In this document: in pieces, positions 1 to 7,800 of the stretch
Position numbering within the stretch: the stretch's first letter is position 1
How the letters are laid out: every line of letters begins with the position of its first letter
Assembly: GCA_965262605.1 (NCBI GenBank)
Contig: CBDHFN010000002.1
Span: forward strand, 615,010 to 679,009
Source: CBDHFN01 sp965262605
GTDB lineage: Bacteria; Pseudomonadota; Alphaproteobacteria; JASGCL01
Length of the DNA: 64,000 nucleotides
Direction: 5' to 3'
Translations under genes and position numbers: made by a program
Notes under the pieces: model-generated
What the model saw: only the letters and a program-made list of their open reading frames with translations
What the model was told of the DNA's origin: nothing
The model's database searches: none

Positions 1-1
1 T

Positions 2-559
2 GAAACAACCATACTTGAAAAATCTTATAGACAAACAAAAAATATGGTTAATTTTGCAAATAATATAAAGCATGAATTAAAAAATGACGCAAAGGATTTT
101 GAAACACATTATGTTTCATCAAATGAAGATAAAGATGTGCAAGTTGAATTTAATTCTGACTATGATAAAGCCGTTGATATAGCAGCCAAATACATAAATG
201 AGATTTTAAGTTCAAATAGCCATCTAACAATCTGTATTCTTGTTAAAGAAGAATTTGATGGCAATAATCTTAAAGATGATTTAAACGAAAAAATAGATGC
301 ATCGGAACTGATAAAAAATCATCAAGAAAATCTTAACCGTCATGATAAAGAGAAAATTCCAATTTATAATTACAAAGACATTAAGGGTTTAGAATTTGAA
401 GTCATCATAGTATTTGATTGTTTAGACGAAACATTTACCAATAATCACTTATATGTTTCAGCCACAAGGGCAGGCTCACAATTAGTTTTTATAAACACAA
501 AACAAATTCCCAAAAAATTGAAAAATTTATTTAATAAATCTTCAATTAATATAAAATAA
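2..559 (+). CDS. UvrD-like superfamily I helicase, C-terminal fragment
   Basis: The frame is open from base 2, so the gene starts left of the window; about 185 C-terminal residues remain. Fragment residues 8-12 (SYRQT) resemble the SYR-x-T motif at the start of the second RecA-like domain of UvrD/Rep helicases. Residues 128-133 (KGLEFE) match the motif V region and residues 152-157 (VSATRA) match motif VI with its nucleotide-contacting Arg. These proteins are ATP-driven 3'-5' DNA translocases used in repair or in defence modules. The usual domain 2B is very short here, as in UvrD_C_2-type helicases, which often sit in accessory regions. The ATP-binding half cannot be seen, so the exact subfamily is open. 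Codon use is AT-rich and unlike the housekeeping genes that follow. Confidence 0.8.
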   Translation, partial: ETTILEKSYRQTKNMVNFANNIKHELKNDAKDFETHYVSSNEDKDVQVEFNSDYDKAVDIAAKYINEILSSNSHLTICILVKEEFDGNNLKDDLNEKIDASELIKNHQENLNRHDKEKIPIYNYKDIKGLEFEVIIVFDCLDETFTNNHLYVSATRAGSQLVFINTKQIPKKLKNLFNKSSINIK

Positions 560-728
560 ATTCCACCAAAATGATAATTTTAGGTGAAACATCTAAAAAT
601 GCTTCGTGCGGGAAAATTTCACGATAACCCATAAAGTCAATATGGTATTCGTTAATCTCACACTCATTGACCGTGTGTATTTTAATGGCATGATATTCAC
701 AAATTTCATATATACTAATTTGCGTAAA
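546..728 (-). pseudogene. Possible gene remnant (open frame, no good start)
   Basis: On the minus strand 61 codons are open from just after a stop at 729-731 to a stop at 546-548, overlapping the last 14 bases of the helicase. The translation looks protein-like, with runs such as INEYHIDFMGYREIFPHEAF, but the first ATG would leave only about 31 residues and no ribosome site is visible. It could be the 3' end of a decayed gene. It also contains an imperfect hairpin at 564-586 that could serve as a helicase terminator but lacks a T-run. I do not recognise a family. The rest of 560-772 holds nothing else I can name apart from a TATATACTAATTTGCGT repeat at 709-725. Confidence 0.2.
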
Positions 729-772
729 TTATGCTTGACTTAAAAATTTATTATGGTAGTGATGGTTGCATT

Positions 773-862
773 GGATAGGTGGTCGAGTGGTCGAAGGCAC
801 CGGTCTTGAAAACCGGCGAGGGTGTGAGCTCTCCGTGGGTTCGAATCCCACCCTATCCGCCA
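773..862 (+). tRNA. tRNA-Ser(UGA)
   Basis: A 90-base class II tRNA. The acceptor stem GGATAGG (773-779) pairs with CCTATCC (852-858), followed by discriminator G and an encoded CCA (860-862). The anticodon stem CCGGT/ACCGG encloses the loop CTTGAAA with anticodon TGA at 807-809. A long variable arm and the GGTTCGAATCC T-arm are present, as expected for tRNA-Ser. A poor -35-like TTGACT lies at 735-740, but no convincing -10 follows at the right spacing. Confidence 0.97.
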
Positions 863-872
863 ATAATGCGGA

Positions 873-1772
873 CTAATTAATATGAATATTTCTTTGGCGC
901 ATTTGTTCAAAAATTTCGTGTAATTCTTCGGTAATTGGATTTTGGGGTGTTGCTTCGGGCAATTCAATTTTAACATTTTTGATTTCTTTGGGAAAACAAA
1001 TCATATTTATCGCTTTTAAATAAAAATATTCTTCATGGCGCAATAATTCTTCGTTGCGATACGGCTTATATTGGGTGATATAAAACGCCAAATGCCACCA
1101 AATTTTATAATCCATTGCCCAAAATTTTTCTAAAACTGCCATATATTTGCTAACTCGGTCATTTTCGCAATAAAATATCGGGCGGTTCTGGGCAATGAAT
1201 TTTGCGCCACCTTCCAGCACTGATAGTTCCATGCCTTCAACATCCATTTTAACAAAATGAATTTTATCGGTGAAGCGAATATCATCAAGTCGGTGAATCG
1301 GCACGGCGACTCCATTTTTTGCCCCCAAACTAATCCCGCCGAAATTAAGATTTTGCGCGGGGTCATATATTGGCGCGTTCATGCTGCCATAAACTTCACC
1401 CAAACCCATGGGCATTAAAATAGTATTTTTAAATGGGTTGCGCTTGATATTTTCGGTTAAAATTCGTTGCAAATAAGGTTGAGGTTCAAACGCATAAACT
1501 TTGCCATTCGCGCCGACTAATTCGCTTAAATTACGGGTATGCAAACCAATATTCGCGCCAATATCCAAAACATGATTATTGGGGCGCACTAATTGGTGAA
1601 AAACAAATCGTTCTTGTTCCATAAATTCGCCATATTTAATTAAGGATTCTTCAAGATATTTGCCATTCTTATTGACTATCATTTCACCATGTTTAGTATC
1701 CGTGAAGACAAGATTTTCGTCAAGGGGGGATTCGGTAAAGGGTTTTGAAAAATTAGTAATAATATCAGTCAT
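873..1772 (-). CDS. FkbM family SAM-dependent methyltransferase
   Basis: This 299-residue protein is an FkbM-type methyltransferase, a family that O-methylates sugars and other small or polymer-bound substrates. SAM-binding motif I is DIGANIGLHT (residues 70-79), followed by AFEPQP (94-99) with the ribose-binding acidic residue and the FkbM signature VKMDVEGMEL...LEGG (174-189). I start it at the ATG at 1772, which overlaps the upstream DUF115 gene by 8 bases. The longer frame to 1910 would run deep into that gene. The tight overlap suggests one transcript and a shared role, plausibly modification of surface or flagellar glycans. The substrate is not visible. It ends 11 bases from the tRNA-Ser gene. 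Confidence 0.85.
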   Translation of the reverse strand: MTDIITNFSKPFTESPLDENLVFTDTKHGEMIVNKNGKYLEESLIKYGEFMEQERFVFHQLVRPNNHVLDIGANIGLHTRNLSELVGANGKVYAFEPQPYLQRILTENIKRNPFKNTILMPMGLGEVYGSMNAPIYDPAQNLNFGGISLGAKNGVAVPIHRLDDIRFTDKIHFVKMDVEGMELSVLEGGAKFIAQNRPIFYCENDRVSKYMAVLEKFWAMDYKIWWHLAFYITQYKPYRNEELLRHEEYFYLKAINMICFPKEIKNVKIELPEATPQNPITEELHEIFEQMRQRNIHIN

Positions 1773-3687
1773 TAAATTGAATATCTTGTATTTTTGCCAT
1801 AATTGCAAGCAAATTATTTTTGGTGATGGTGCATAAATTTTCGTGATATTCGCGTTTGATGCGCCGATGGGTGGCGGCATAAATAAAACTGGTGAATAAA
1901 ACCGAACCATTCACGCAATGGCTTAACGCTTTTTGGGCGGGGGTTGATTGAAATCGGCTTAATAATTGCTTAATTTGATGATAAAATTCAATGGGTTGCG
2001 TATCCGCCGTTAAATTATTGATGATATTTTGCAATTGCGGAATAAATTTGCTGAATTCTTGCATTAAATTTTGGTATTCTTGGCGAAAATTGGGCACAAT
2101 ATCGCTTAACAAAGCTTGCGAATCAATAAGTTTTTGCTTGATGGCAAATTTATCGTGATGATGATTAAAATCTAAAATTTCTGGAATAGTGGCAATGGCG
2201 GGTTCAAATAAAACCCCGTCCGAACAATTATAAAATTTACATTGCGAAGCCGCATTTTGCATCGCCACCGAAATATAAAATTTAGCCTGCATAAATAAGC
2301 CATGCACTTGGACTAAGCCCCCAAAATTTGCCATCATATCAGTGCTGTTGGCGAATCGGTTCAGATTCGTATAATTTTGCGCAACGGCGGTGTCAAAATC
2401 TTCGTATATGGACGATTTAGAATGTTCCGCCGAGTCATGGCGTTTGCCAAAATCCACGCCAAATAAATAAACTTCTTGCGCCCCCAAAGCCACCGCCATG
2501 CGCGTTGCTAAATTCGCGCAATTGGGGCTGGTCATATCAATAATATTTTCGGGACTTAATAACACCGAAGGCGATAAAGAATCGCGAAAATATAAAATAG
2601 CGTTCATAAATTGCTTGGGCACTTCGGGAACCACGCTTAATGATGCCAATAAACAAATGGTATTTTTATGTTTTTGAATAATTTCGCGTGAATGAATTAC
2701 CTTAATTTCTTCGGTATTTTCCAATTCCGCGTGAAAATCGGGCATGATTCCTAATTTCAAGACTGATTCCAATGCCGTGCCGCAAGAAATTATCAAGGCT
2801 TTATCTTGAAATTTCTTAATAAATTCCGCCGATTTATCCAACGACGGACCATTGGCAATAACAAAAATTGGAATTTCCAATAATTGCGCGGGATTTTGGC
2901 GTGCCATTTTATAATGCGGGATTTTTAAATTTTCGTAATAATGCTTGAGCATCGTTTTCTCATCATCAACAAAACCATTATTGGCAAAGGCATTGGGTAA
3001 TATTTCATTAAGTTTTTTATATATTTCATTAAAATATAAATTATCATAATGAAAAAATATACGCGATCCATCGGCATAACCATACGAATCAACGGCTAAA
3101 TCATTGTAAATTCGGTATGCGCATTGTTCGGTATCGCTATCCATCCAAATTTGTAATTTGCCGCCGCGCGCCATCATAGTTTCGCGCCATTTTGCCAAAG
3201 AAAATCGGTGCATCGTATGATAAAGGATTTCGGCGGATTCTTCAATAATCGTTAAATTAAAATGGCGATATTTTGCTAAAATCATGGCTATATGGTCGCC
3301 CAAACCCGCACCAAAGACAATTAACAAACCGCCATCGCTTTCGCTGTTAATTGATTCCAATAAATTAGGCTTAATAAATTGGTGATGAATATGATGCACG
3401 ATATTGGTTAAGCTGTTCGTATCGCCGGGGTCGGTTGCCATATATGTATGAATATCAAATAAAATGGGCTTATTGTGATTATTGTCAAAAATTTTCGCTA
3501 AATTATCCGCCAAATTATTTTCGTAAATTAGCCGATTATTATATTGAATATTCGTGATATTATCTTGATTATCCGCGATAATCTCGCTGGAAATATGGGA
3601 AATTTCGCGCAATTTTTGATAAATATGCGGATAAAAAACCTTGGCGGTATTTAAATTTTCTTGAAATAATTGTTCGTCGTAATTCAT
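1765..3687 (-). CDS. DUF115 / MptE-like protein (motility accessory factor type)
   Basis: A cytoplasmic-looking protein of 640 residues related to DUF115, the family of the archaeal pterin pyrophosphokinase MptE and of bacterial Maf proteins that add nonulosonic acids to flagellin. The core motif VIANGPSLDKS (residues 276-286) matches the family's GPSLD signature. A Rossmann-like FGAGLGDHIAM (125-135) and GVDFGKRHDSAEH further on also fit. I use the ATG at 3687, preceded by GGAAA, because a longer frame to 3741 would cover the divergent sspB ribosome site. It is coupled by an 8-base overlap to the FkbM gene. No flagellar genes are in view, so flagellin glycosylation is inference. Confidence 0.75.
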   Translation of the reverse strand: MNYDEQLFQENLNTAKVFYPHIYQKLREISHISSEIIADNQDNITNIQYNNRLIYENNLADNLAKIFDNNHNKPILFDIHTYMATDPGDTNSLTNIVHHIHHQFIKPNLLESINSESDGGLLIVFGAGLGDHIAMILAKYRHFNLTIIEESAEILYHTMHRFSLAKWRETMMARGGKLQIWMDSDTEQCAYRIYNDLAVDSYGYADGSRIFFHYDNLYFNEIYKKLNEILPNAFANNGFVDDEKTMLKHYYENLKIPHYKMARQNPAQLLEIPIFVIANGPSLDKSAEFIKKFQDKALIISCGTALESVLKLGIMPDFHAELENTEEIKVIHSREIIQKHKNTICLLASLSVVPEVPKQFMNAILYFRDSLSPSVLLSPENIIDMTSPNCANLATRMAVALGAQEVYLFGVDFGKRHDSAEHSKSSIYEDFDTAVAQNYTNLNRFANSTDMMANFGGLVQVHGLFMQAKFYISVAMQNAASQCKFYNCSDGVLFEPAIATIPEILDFNHHHDKFAIKQKLIDSQALLSDIVPNFRQEYQNLMQEFSKFIPQLQNIINNLTADTQPIEFYHQIKQLLSRFQSTPAQKALSHCVNGSVLFTSFIYAATHRRIKREYHENLCTITKNNLLAIMAKIQDIQFND

Positions 3688-3750
3688 ATTTTTTTCCAAT
3701 TTTAATATTTTATACTTGCAACCATGCAAAAAAAATTCCATAAAGGTAAT

Positions 3751-4332
3751 ATGACTGATAAAATAAAATTAGATTATAATTTATATATTTCCGATGCGAT
3801 GCGTCTTGTCGCGAAAAAATCATTGGAATTTGTGGTTGAGCATGGATTTTATGATAACCATCATTTTTATATATCCTTCTTGACAAGCGGTGTCGGCGTT
3901 GATATTCCCGATTTCTTGCGCCAAGAATATCCGAATGAAATGACCATTGTTTTGCAACATCAATATTATGATTTAGCCGTGCATGATGATTATTTTGAAG
4001 TAAGTCTGTCTTTTCATAAAAAATTGCAAAAACTAACGATTCCTTTTAGCAGCATCGTCAGTTTTTCTGACCCCGCCGTGAATTTAATGTTAAGATTTCA
4101 AGCGGGCATTATTCAGCCAACGAATAAAAAAGCCCCCGCAAAACCAAAACCCCAAGAATTGCCCGAAAATGCGGTGCAATTACAACCAAAATCAAAAAAA
4201 TCCATTAAGAATATTGGCGAATTTAACGATAAAATCAGCATCGTTAAACCCAAAGCCAAAACCGAAAAGCCCCCCAAGAAAAAACCAAGCGAAGATAATA
4301 TTATAGTATTTGATAAATTTAGGAAAAAATAA
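3751..4332 (+). CDS. sspB: SspB, ClpXP specificity-enhancing factor
   Basis: A 193-residue protein matching the alphaproteobacterial SspB family. SspB tethers ssrA-tagged stalled-translation products to ClpX and so speeds their degradation by ClpXP in the cytoplasm. The folded part (residues about 1-115) includes DYNLYISDAMRLVAKKSL and ends in a hydrophobic core. A charged, proline- and lysine-rich linker follows, and the C-terminal tail NIIVFDKFRKK resembles the ClpX-binding tail of the family. The ATG at 3751 is chosen because AAAGG lies 5 bases upstream; an in-frame ATG at 3724 lacks this. The fumarase follows after 1 base, an arrangement common in Alphaproteobacteria. Confidence 0.88.
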   Translation: MTDKIKLDYNLYISDAMRLVAKKSLEFVVEHGFYDNHHFYISFLTSGVGVDIPDFLRQEYPNEMTIVLQHQYYDLAVHDDYFEVSLSFHKKLQKLTIPFSSIVSFSDPAVNLMLRFQAGIIQPTNKKAPAKPKPQELPENAVQLQPKSKKSIKNIGEFNDKISIVKPKAKTEKPPKKKPSEDNIIVFDKFRKK

Positions 4333-4333
4333 T

Positions 4334-5953
4334 ATGGCTGATACAAACCTTGCTTATTACGATATTTTCCCCACTCACCATGATAATATCAAATACCGCC
4401 GAATTGATGCGCCCAATCCTAAAATACAAAAATATGATTTTGGCAATTTAATTTCGCTGGATAATCAGGCGATTCATCAACTGGCTTATCATGCTTTTCA
4501 CGATATTAACCATTATTTGCGCACGAATCACTTGGCGCAATTGGCAAAAATCCTCCAAGATTCTGAGGCAAGCCCCAATGATAAATATGTCGCCTTGGAA
4601 TTATTAAAAAACGCTAATATCGCGGCGGGTGGCTTATTCCCGATGTGTCAAGACACGGGCACCGCCATTGTTATGGCGAAAAAAGGGCAAAATATCCGCA
4701 CCCAAGGCAATGACGAAGCCGTAATTTCCCACGCCATAATGCAAGCTTATCAGGATAATAATTTGCGCTATTCGCAATTATCGCCCCTTAGCATGTTTGT
4801 GGAAAAAAACACCAAAAATAACTTGCCCGCGCAAATTGATATTTATGCCCAAGGCGATGATTCGTATAAATTCTTATTCGTTGCCAAGGGTGGCGGCTCG
4901 GCGAATAAATCTTTTTTATATCAACCCTCGCCTTCGGTTCTTGAAGAAACAAAATTGCTGAATTTTTTAGAAGAAAAACTGAAAACTTTGGGAACTTCGG
5001 CATGCCCGCCCTATCACTTAGCGGTGGTAATTGGTGGTTTATCCGCCGAAATGACCATGAAAATTGTCAAATTAACTTCAACGGGATATTTGGATAATTT
5101 ACCGACTTCGGGCGGTGAAAATGCCGTGGCGTTTCGCGATAAAGCCCTTGAAGAAAGAATTTTGGCAATGACCATGCGCTTAGGAATCGGTGCGCAATTT
5201 GGCGGAAAATATTTTTGCCATGATGTGCGCGTGGTGCGATTGCCGCGCCACGGCGCATCGTTGCCGATTGGCTTGGGGGTAAGTTGCGCCGCCGATAGGC
5301 AAGTTTTGGGCAAAATTACCGCCGATGGCGTTTTCTTAGAAGAATTAGAAACAAATCCCGCGCAATTCTTGCCAGAAATTGACGAAACCAGCCTTGTTGG
5401 TGAAGCTGTGCCGATAAATTGCAATCAACCCATGGCAAAAATTTTGGAAATTTTAAGCAAATATCCCGTGAAAACCCGCGTGTCGCTTAGCGGCACATTA
5501 ATCGTTGCGCGCGATTTAGCCCATAAAAAACTTAGCCAATTGGCGAAAACCAGCAAAGATTTACCCCAATATTTCAAGGATCACCCCATTTATTACGCTG
5601 GTCCAGCAAAAACCCCGCAAGGCTTCGCTTCGGGGTCATTTGGTCCAACCACGGCGGGGCGCATGGACGGATTTATTGATGAATTTCAAGCGATGGGTGG
5701 CTCGTTAATCTCACTTGCCAAGGGCAATCGTTCCAGCGAAGTTAAAAAAGCCTGTCAAAAATACGGCGGATTTTATTTAGGGTCTATCGGCGGTCCCGGT
5801 GCCAAACTTGGCAAGGATGTCATTACCAAAGTTGAAGTGCTTGATTTTGCGGAATTAGGCATGGAAGCTGTTTGGCGCATTGAAGTTAAAAATATGCCCG
5901 CATTTATTGTTATTGATGATAAAGGCAATGATTTTTTTGATGGCTTAATTTAA
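4334..5953 (+). CDS. Class I (iron-sulfur) fumarate hydratase
   Basis: A 539-residue class I fumarase, which hydrates fumarate to L-malate in the citric acid cycle using an oxygen-sensitive [4Fe-4S] cluster. Three cysteines expected to ligate the cluster are visible: C105 in FPMCQDTGTA, C224 in GTSACPPYH and C318 in GVSCAADR, the same numbers as I recall for E. coli FumA. The C-terminal swivelling domain carries GPTTAGRMDGF and the GGPGAKL motif. The ATG at 4334 follows AGGAAAAA; the longer frame from 4310 overlaps sspB. It probably shares the sspB transcript. Downstream lies a 392-base gene-free but highly structured interval. Confidence 0.96.
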   Translation: MADTNLAYYDIFPTHHDNIKYRRIDAPNPKIQKYDFGNLISLDNQAIHQLAYHAFHDINHYLRTNHLAQLAKILQDSEASPNDKYVALELLKNANIAAGGLFPMCQDTGTAIVMAKKGQNIRTQGNDEAVISHAIMQAYQDNNLRYSQLSPLSMFVEKNTKNNLPAQIDIYAQGDDSYKFLFVAKGGGSANKSFLYQPSPSVLEETKLLNFLEEKLKTLGTSACPPYHLAVVIGGLSAEMTMKIVKLTSTGYLDNLPTSGGENAVAFRDKALEERILAMTMRLGIGAQFGGKYFCHDVRVVRLPRHGASLPIGLGVSCAADRQVLGKITADGVFLEELETNPAQFLPEIDETSLVGEAVPINCNQPMAKILEILSKYPVKTRVSLSGTLIVARDLAHKKLSQLAKTSKDLPQYFKDHPIYYAGPAKTPQGFASGSFGPTTAGRMDGFIDEFQAMGGSLISLAKGNRSSEVKKACQKYGGFYLGSIGGPGAKLGKDVITKVEVLDFAELGMEAVWRIEVKNMPAFIVIDDKGNDFFDGLI

Positions 5954-6011
5954 CCACCAAAATGGTTTAAAAAATGCAAAAATTCCAATGATTTTGTATA
6001 TACTAATTTGC

Positions 6012-6037
6012 GTCAAGAATTAGAAATAATTCTTGAC
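6012..6037. repeat. Perfect hairpin downstream of fumarase
   Basis: GTCAAGAATT (6012-6021) and AATTCTTGAC (6028-6037) form a 10-bp perfect stem with a 6-base loop. It directly abuts a TATATACTAATTTGCGT repeat at 5997-6013. There is no T-run on the plus side, so it is not a clear terminator for the fumarase. It is the first of a chain of hairpins running to 6240. Confidence 0.85.
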
Positions 6038-6061
6038 AGCTTCCCTTCGCTAACGCTGCGG

Positions 6062-6135
6062 ATTTTTTTGGCAAAACATGCTATTCAAAGCATGTTTTGA
6101 TACAATTTCAATAAATTGAAATTGTCCAAAAAAAT
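6062..6135. repeat. Nested palindromes forming a perfect three-way junction
   Basis: An outer 10-bp stem ATTTTTTTGG (6062-6071) with CCAAAAAAAT (6126-6135) encloses exactly two inner hairpins. One has 11-bp arms, CAAAACATGCT (6072-6082) and AGCATGTTTTG (6089-6099). The other has 11-bp arms, ACAATTTCAAT (6102-6112) and ATTGAAATTGT (6115-6125). All stems are perfect and only two bases (6100-6101) lie between the helices. The structure can form in RNA or as a cruciform in DNA. It may be a processed RNA structure, a terminator (AT-rich closing stem), or a mobile palindromic element. I know of no named family that it matches. Confidence 0.85.
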
Positions 6136-6138
6136 TAT

Positions 6139-6240
6139 ATTCGGGGGGGTTGGGGGGTTGCCGAGCAGATATTGTTAAAAATCACGATTAAATGAGGGGT
6201 TTTTAACAATATCGTAGCGAACGCACCCCCCCAACTGAAT
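6139..6240. repeat. Large G/C-run hairpin upstream of the TRAP operon
   Basis: A 14-bp perfect inner stem, GATATTGTTAAAAA (6168-6181) with TTTTTAACAATATC (6200-6213), has an 18-base loop. Outside it runs of G at 6143-6149 and 6152-6157 can pair with the C-run at 6226-6232, and ATTC (6139-6142) pairs with GAAT (6237-6240). The intervening arms pair only imperfectly. Such G and C homopolymer runs stand out against AT-rich surroundings. The G-runs might also form a G-quadruplex. Confidence 0.8.
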
Positions 6241-6271
6241 AATTATTTTTTGCCGTAATATTCACGCAATT

Positions 6272-6300
6272 TTGTATAGACATACCGCAATTACTATGAT
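6272..6300 (+). promoter_or_regulatory. Candidate sigma-70-type promoter of the TRAP operon
   Basis: TTGTAT (6272-6277), a 17-base spacer and TATGAT (6295-6300) resemble a housekeeping promoter 45 bases before the TAXI gene. A strong ribosome site AAGGAG (6334-6339) follows. Just upstream, TTATTTTTTGCCGTAATA (6243-6260) is repeated exactly at 62813-62830, also upstream of a candidate promoter. Confidence 0.5.
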
Positions 6301-6345
6301 AATATATATTAATTCTAAATTAAATTAATTCATAAGGAGAGATAA

Positions 6346-7335
6346 ATGTTAATTTCAAGAAAACAAGTTATAGGTGGATTGGCAATTGCGACCAGCCTTT
6401 TTGTAGGTGGTTTAATGCCATCAAATCAAGCATCAGCCCAAAGATTTTTCTTTGGTATCGCAACTGGTGGCACGGGTGGGGTTTATTACCCATTGGGCGG
6501 CATGTTAGCCCAAATTATTTCTAATAAAGCCACGATTAATGGGCAAAAATTTTCGGCAACGGCGGAATCTTCGGGTGCGTCAGTGGCGAATGCGGCTTTA
6601 TTGGGCAATAAAGAAATTGAATCAGCCTTTGTGGCTGCGGATATTCTTGAAGCGGCTTATACTGGAACAAACCAATTTAAAGGCAAACCCATTGCGAATT
6701 TGCGTTCCATTGGTGCTTTATATCCTGAAACCGTGCAATTAGTTGTGCGGGCAAATTCACCGATTAATGCCATCACCGATTTAAAAGGCAAATCAATTTC
6801 ATCGGGGGCACCGGGTTCTGGACAATATCAATTATTAACCGATTTATTATCAGTTTATGGCATGTCGCGCGATGATGTTAAAGAAGATTCATCGTCATTT
6901 AGCCAAGCTGCCGATAAAATCAAAGATAATAATCTTGATGCAACTCTTATTAACGCGGGCTTGCCGACTTCGGCTATCACTGATTTAGCCTTAGGCACGG
7001 ATATTAAAATTCTGCCATTAACGGGACCAAAAATTGCTGAATTGCAAAAACGCCAACCATTTTATGCTAAGGCTATATTGCCCGCTAATACCTACAAAGG
7101 CGTAACCAAAGATATTGAAACCATCGCGGTTCGCACTGTTTGGACAACCCATGCCGATGTTCCCGACCAAGTTGTTTATGAAGTGACCAAAGCGTTGTTT
7201 GAAAATTTGGAAACCATGGCAAAAGTTCATGCCCAAGGGGCAAATATCACGCTAAAAACCGCGCTTGACATTGGCACAACCCCTTTACATTCTGGCGCAA
7301 TTAAATATTACAAAGAAAAAGGTTTAATCAAATAA
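6346..7335 (+). CDS. TAXI-family TRAP transporter substrate-binding protein
   Basis: A 329-residue periplasmic solute receptor of the TAXI class of TRAP transporters, which feed carboxylates or related anions to a sodium-driven membrane permease. A signal peptide is clear: a charged start, a hydrophobic core and ASA before Q32. The mature start FFFGIATGGTGGVYYPLGG carries the glycine-rich TAXI motif (about residues 37-52), followed by the two-lobed binding-protein sequence. The ATG at 6346 has AAGGAG at the right distance. The next two genes encode a DUF1850 protein and the fused permease, the usual TAXI operon. The substrate cannot be read from sequence; TAXI systems are often linked to glutamate or dicarboxylates. 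Confidence 0.93.
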   Translation: MLISRKQVIGGLAIATSLFVGGLMPSNQASAQRFFFGIATGGTGGVYYPLGGMLAQIISNKATINGQKFSATAESSGASVANAALLGNKEIESAFVAADILEAAYTGTNQFKGKPIANLRSIGALYPETVQLVVRANSPINAITDLKGKSISSGAPGSGQYQLLTDLLSVYGMSRDDVKEDSSSFSQAADKIKDNNLDATLINAGLPTSAITDLALGTDIKILPLTGPKIAELQKRQPFYAKAILPANTYKGVTKDIETIAVRTVWTTHADVPDQVVYEVTKALFENLETMAKVHAQGANITLKTALDIGTTPLHSGAIKYYKEKGLIK

Positions 7336-7361
7336 GAAATATTATTTATGGTGCAACCTGC

Positions 7362-7787
7362 TTGGCTATTTGTTTTAAATTACAAGCAGGTTGCCTTTTT
7401 TTGAGTGATGTTCGCACGAATGAGCTTAAATTAGAATTACCCTTAAATCATTCGCGATTTACCATTGAATTTATACATTCGGTTTTGGGCACAAAAATCC
7501 GTGATGAATATGAAATAAATCAACAAAATGGTGAAATTTCTTTGGTTGCCGAATATTTTTCTGGGTATGCCTATGGTTTATCTAATGATACGCCCAGCAA
7601 TAATGAAAGCTTAGTTCACTTACAGGGCGAAGATTGGGTAATATTCACGCACCGCATAATCGCTGATTTAGTGATAATTCCCATTCAAAGCCAAGCAACA
7701 ACCTTAATTACCTATGATGATTATCTGCCTTTGGCGCAAATTCACCATCATTCGTTATTATTTAAATACGCCCCATGCACAAAATAA
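7362..7787 (+). CDS. DUF1850 protein of the TAXI TRAP operon
   Basis: A 141-residue protein of the DUF1850 family, which accompanies TAXI TRAP transporters but has no assigned function. The family core, a strand then F-x-HSV-x-x-x-x-x-D-E-Y, is visible as FTIEFIHSVLGTKIRDEYEI at about residues 33-52. The start is uncertain. The frame has no ATG upstream; TTG at 7362 gives a length close to the family, while the nearby ATG at 7348 is in another frame. There is no typical signal peptide from the TTG start. It lies between receptor and permease genes and is presumably co-transcribed. Confidence 0.75.
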   Translation: MAICFKLQAGCLFLSDVRTNELKLELPLNHSRFTIEFIHSVLGTKIRDEYEINQQNGEISLVAEYFSGYAYGLSNDTPSNNESLVHLQGEDWVIFTHRIIADLVIIPIQSQATTLITYDDYLPLAQIHHHSLLFKYAPCTK

Positions 7788-7800
7788 ATCGGAGACTTAA

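Noticed and set aside
611..628. Third copy of the GGGAATATCCACGATAA element
   Set aside because: GGGAAAATTTCACGATAA is only loosely similar and lacks the hairpin, A-run and following -35 box.
740..976. Minus-strand frame of 78 codons
   Set aside because: It covers tRNA-Ser in full and overlaps the FkbM 3' end; a shadow.
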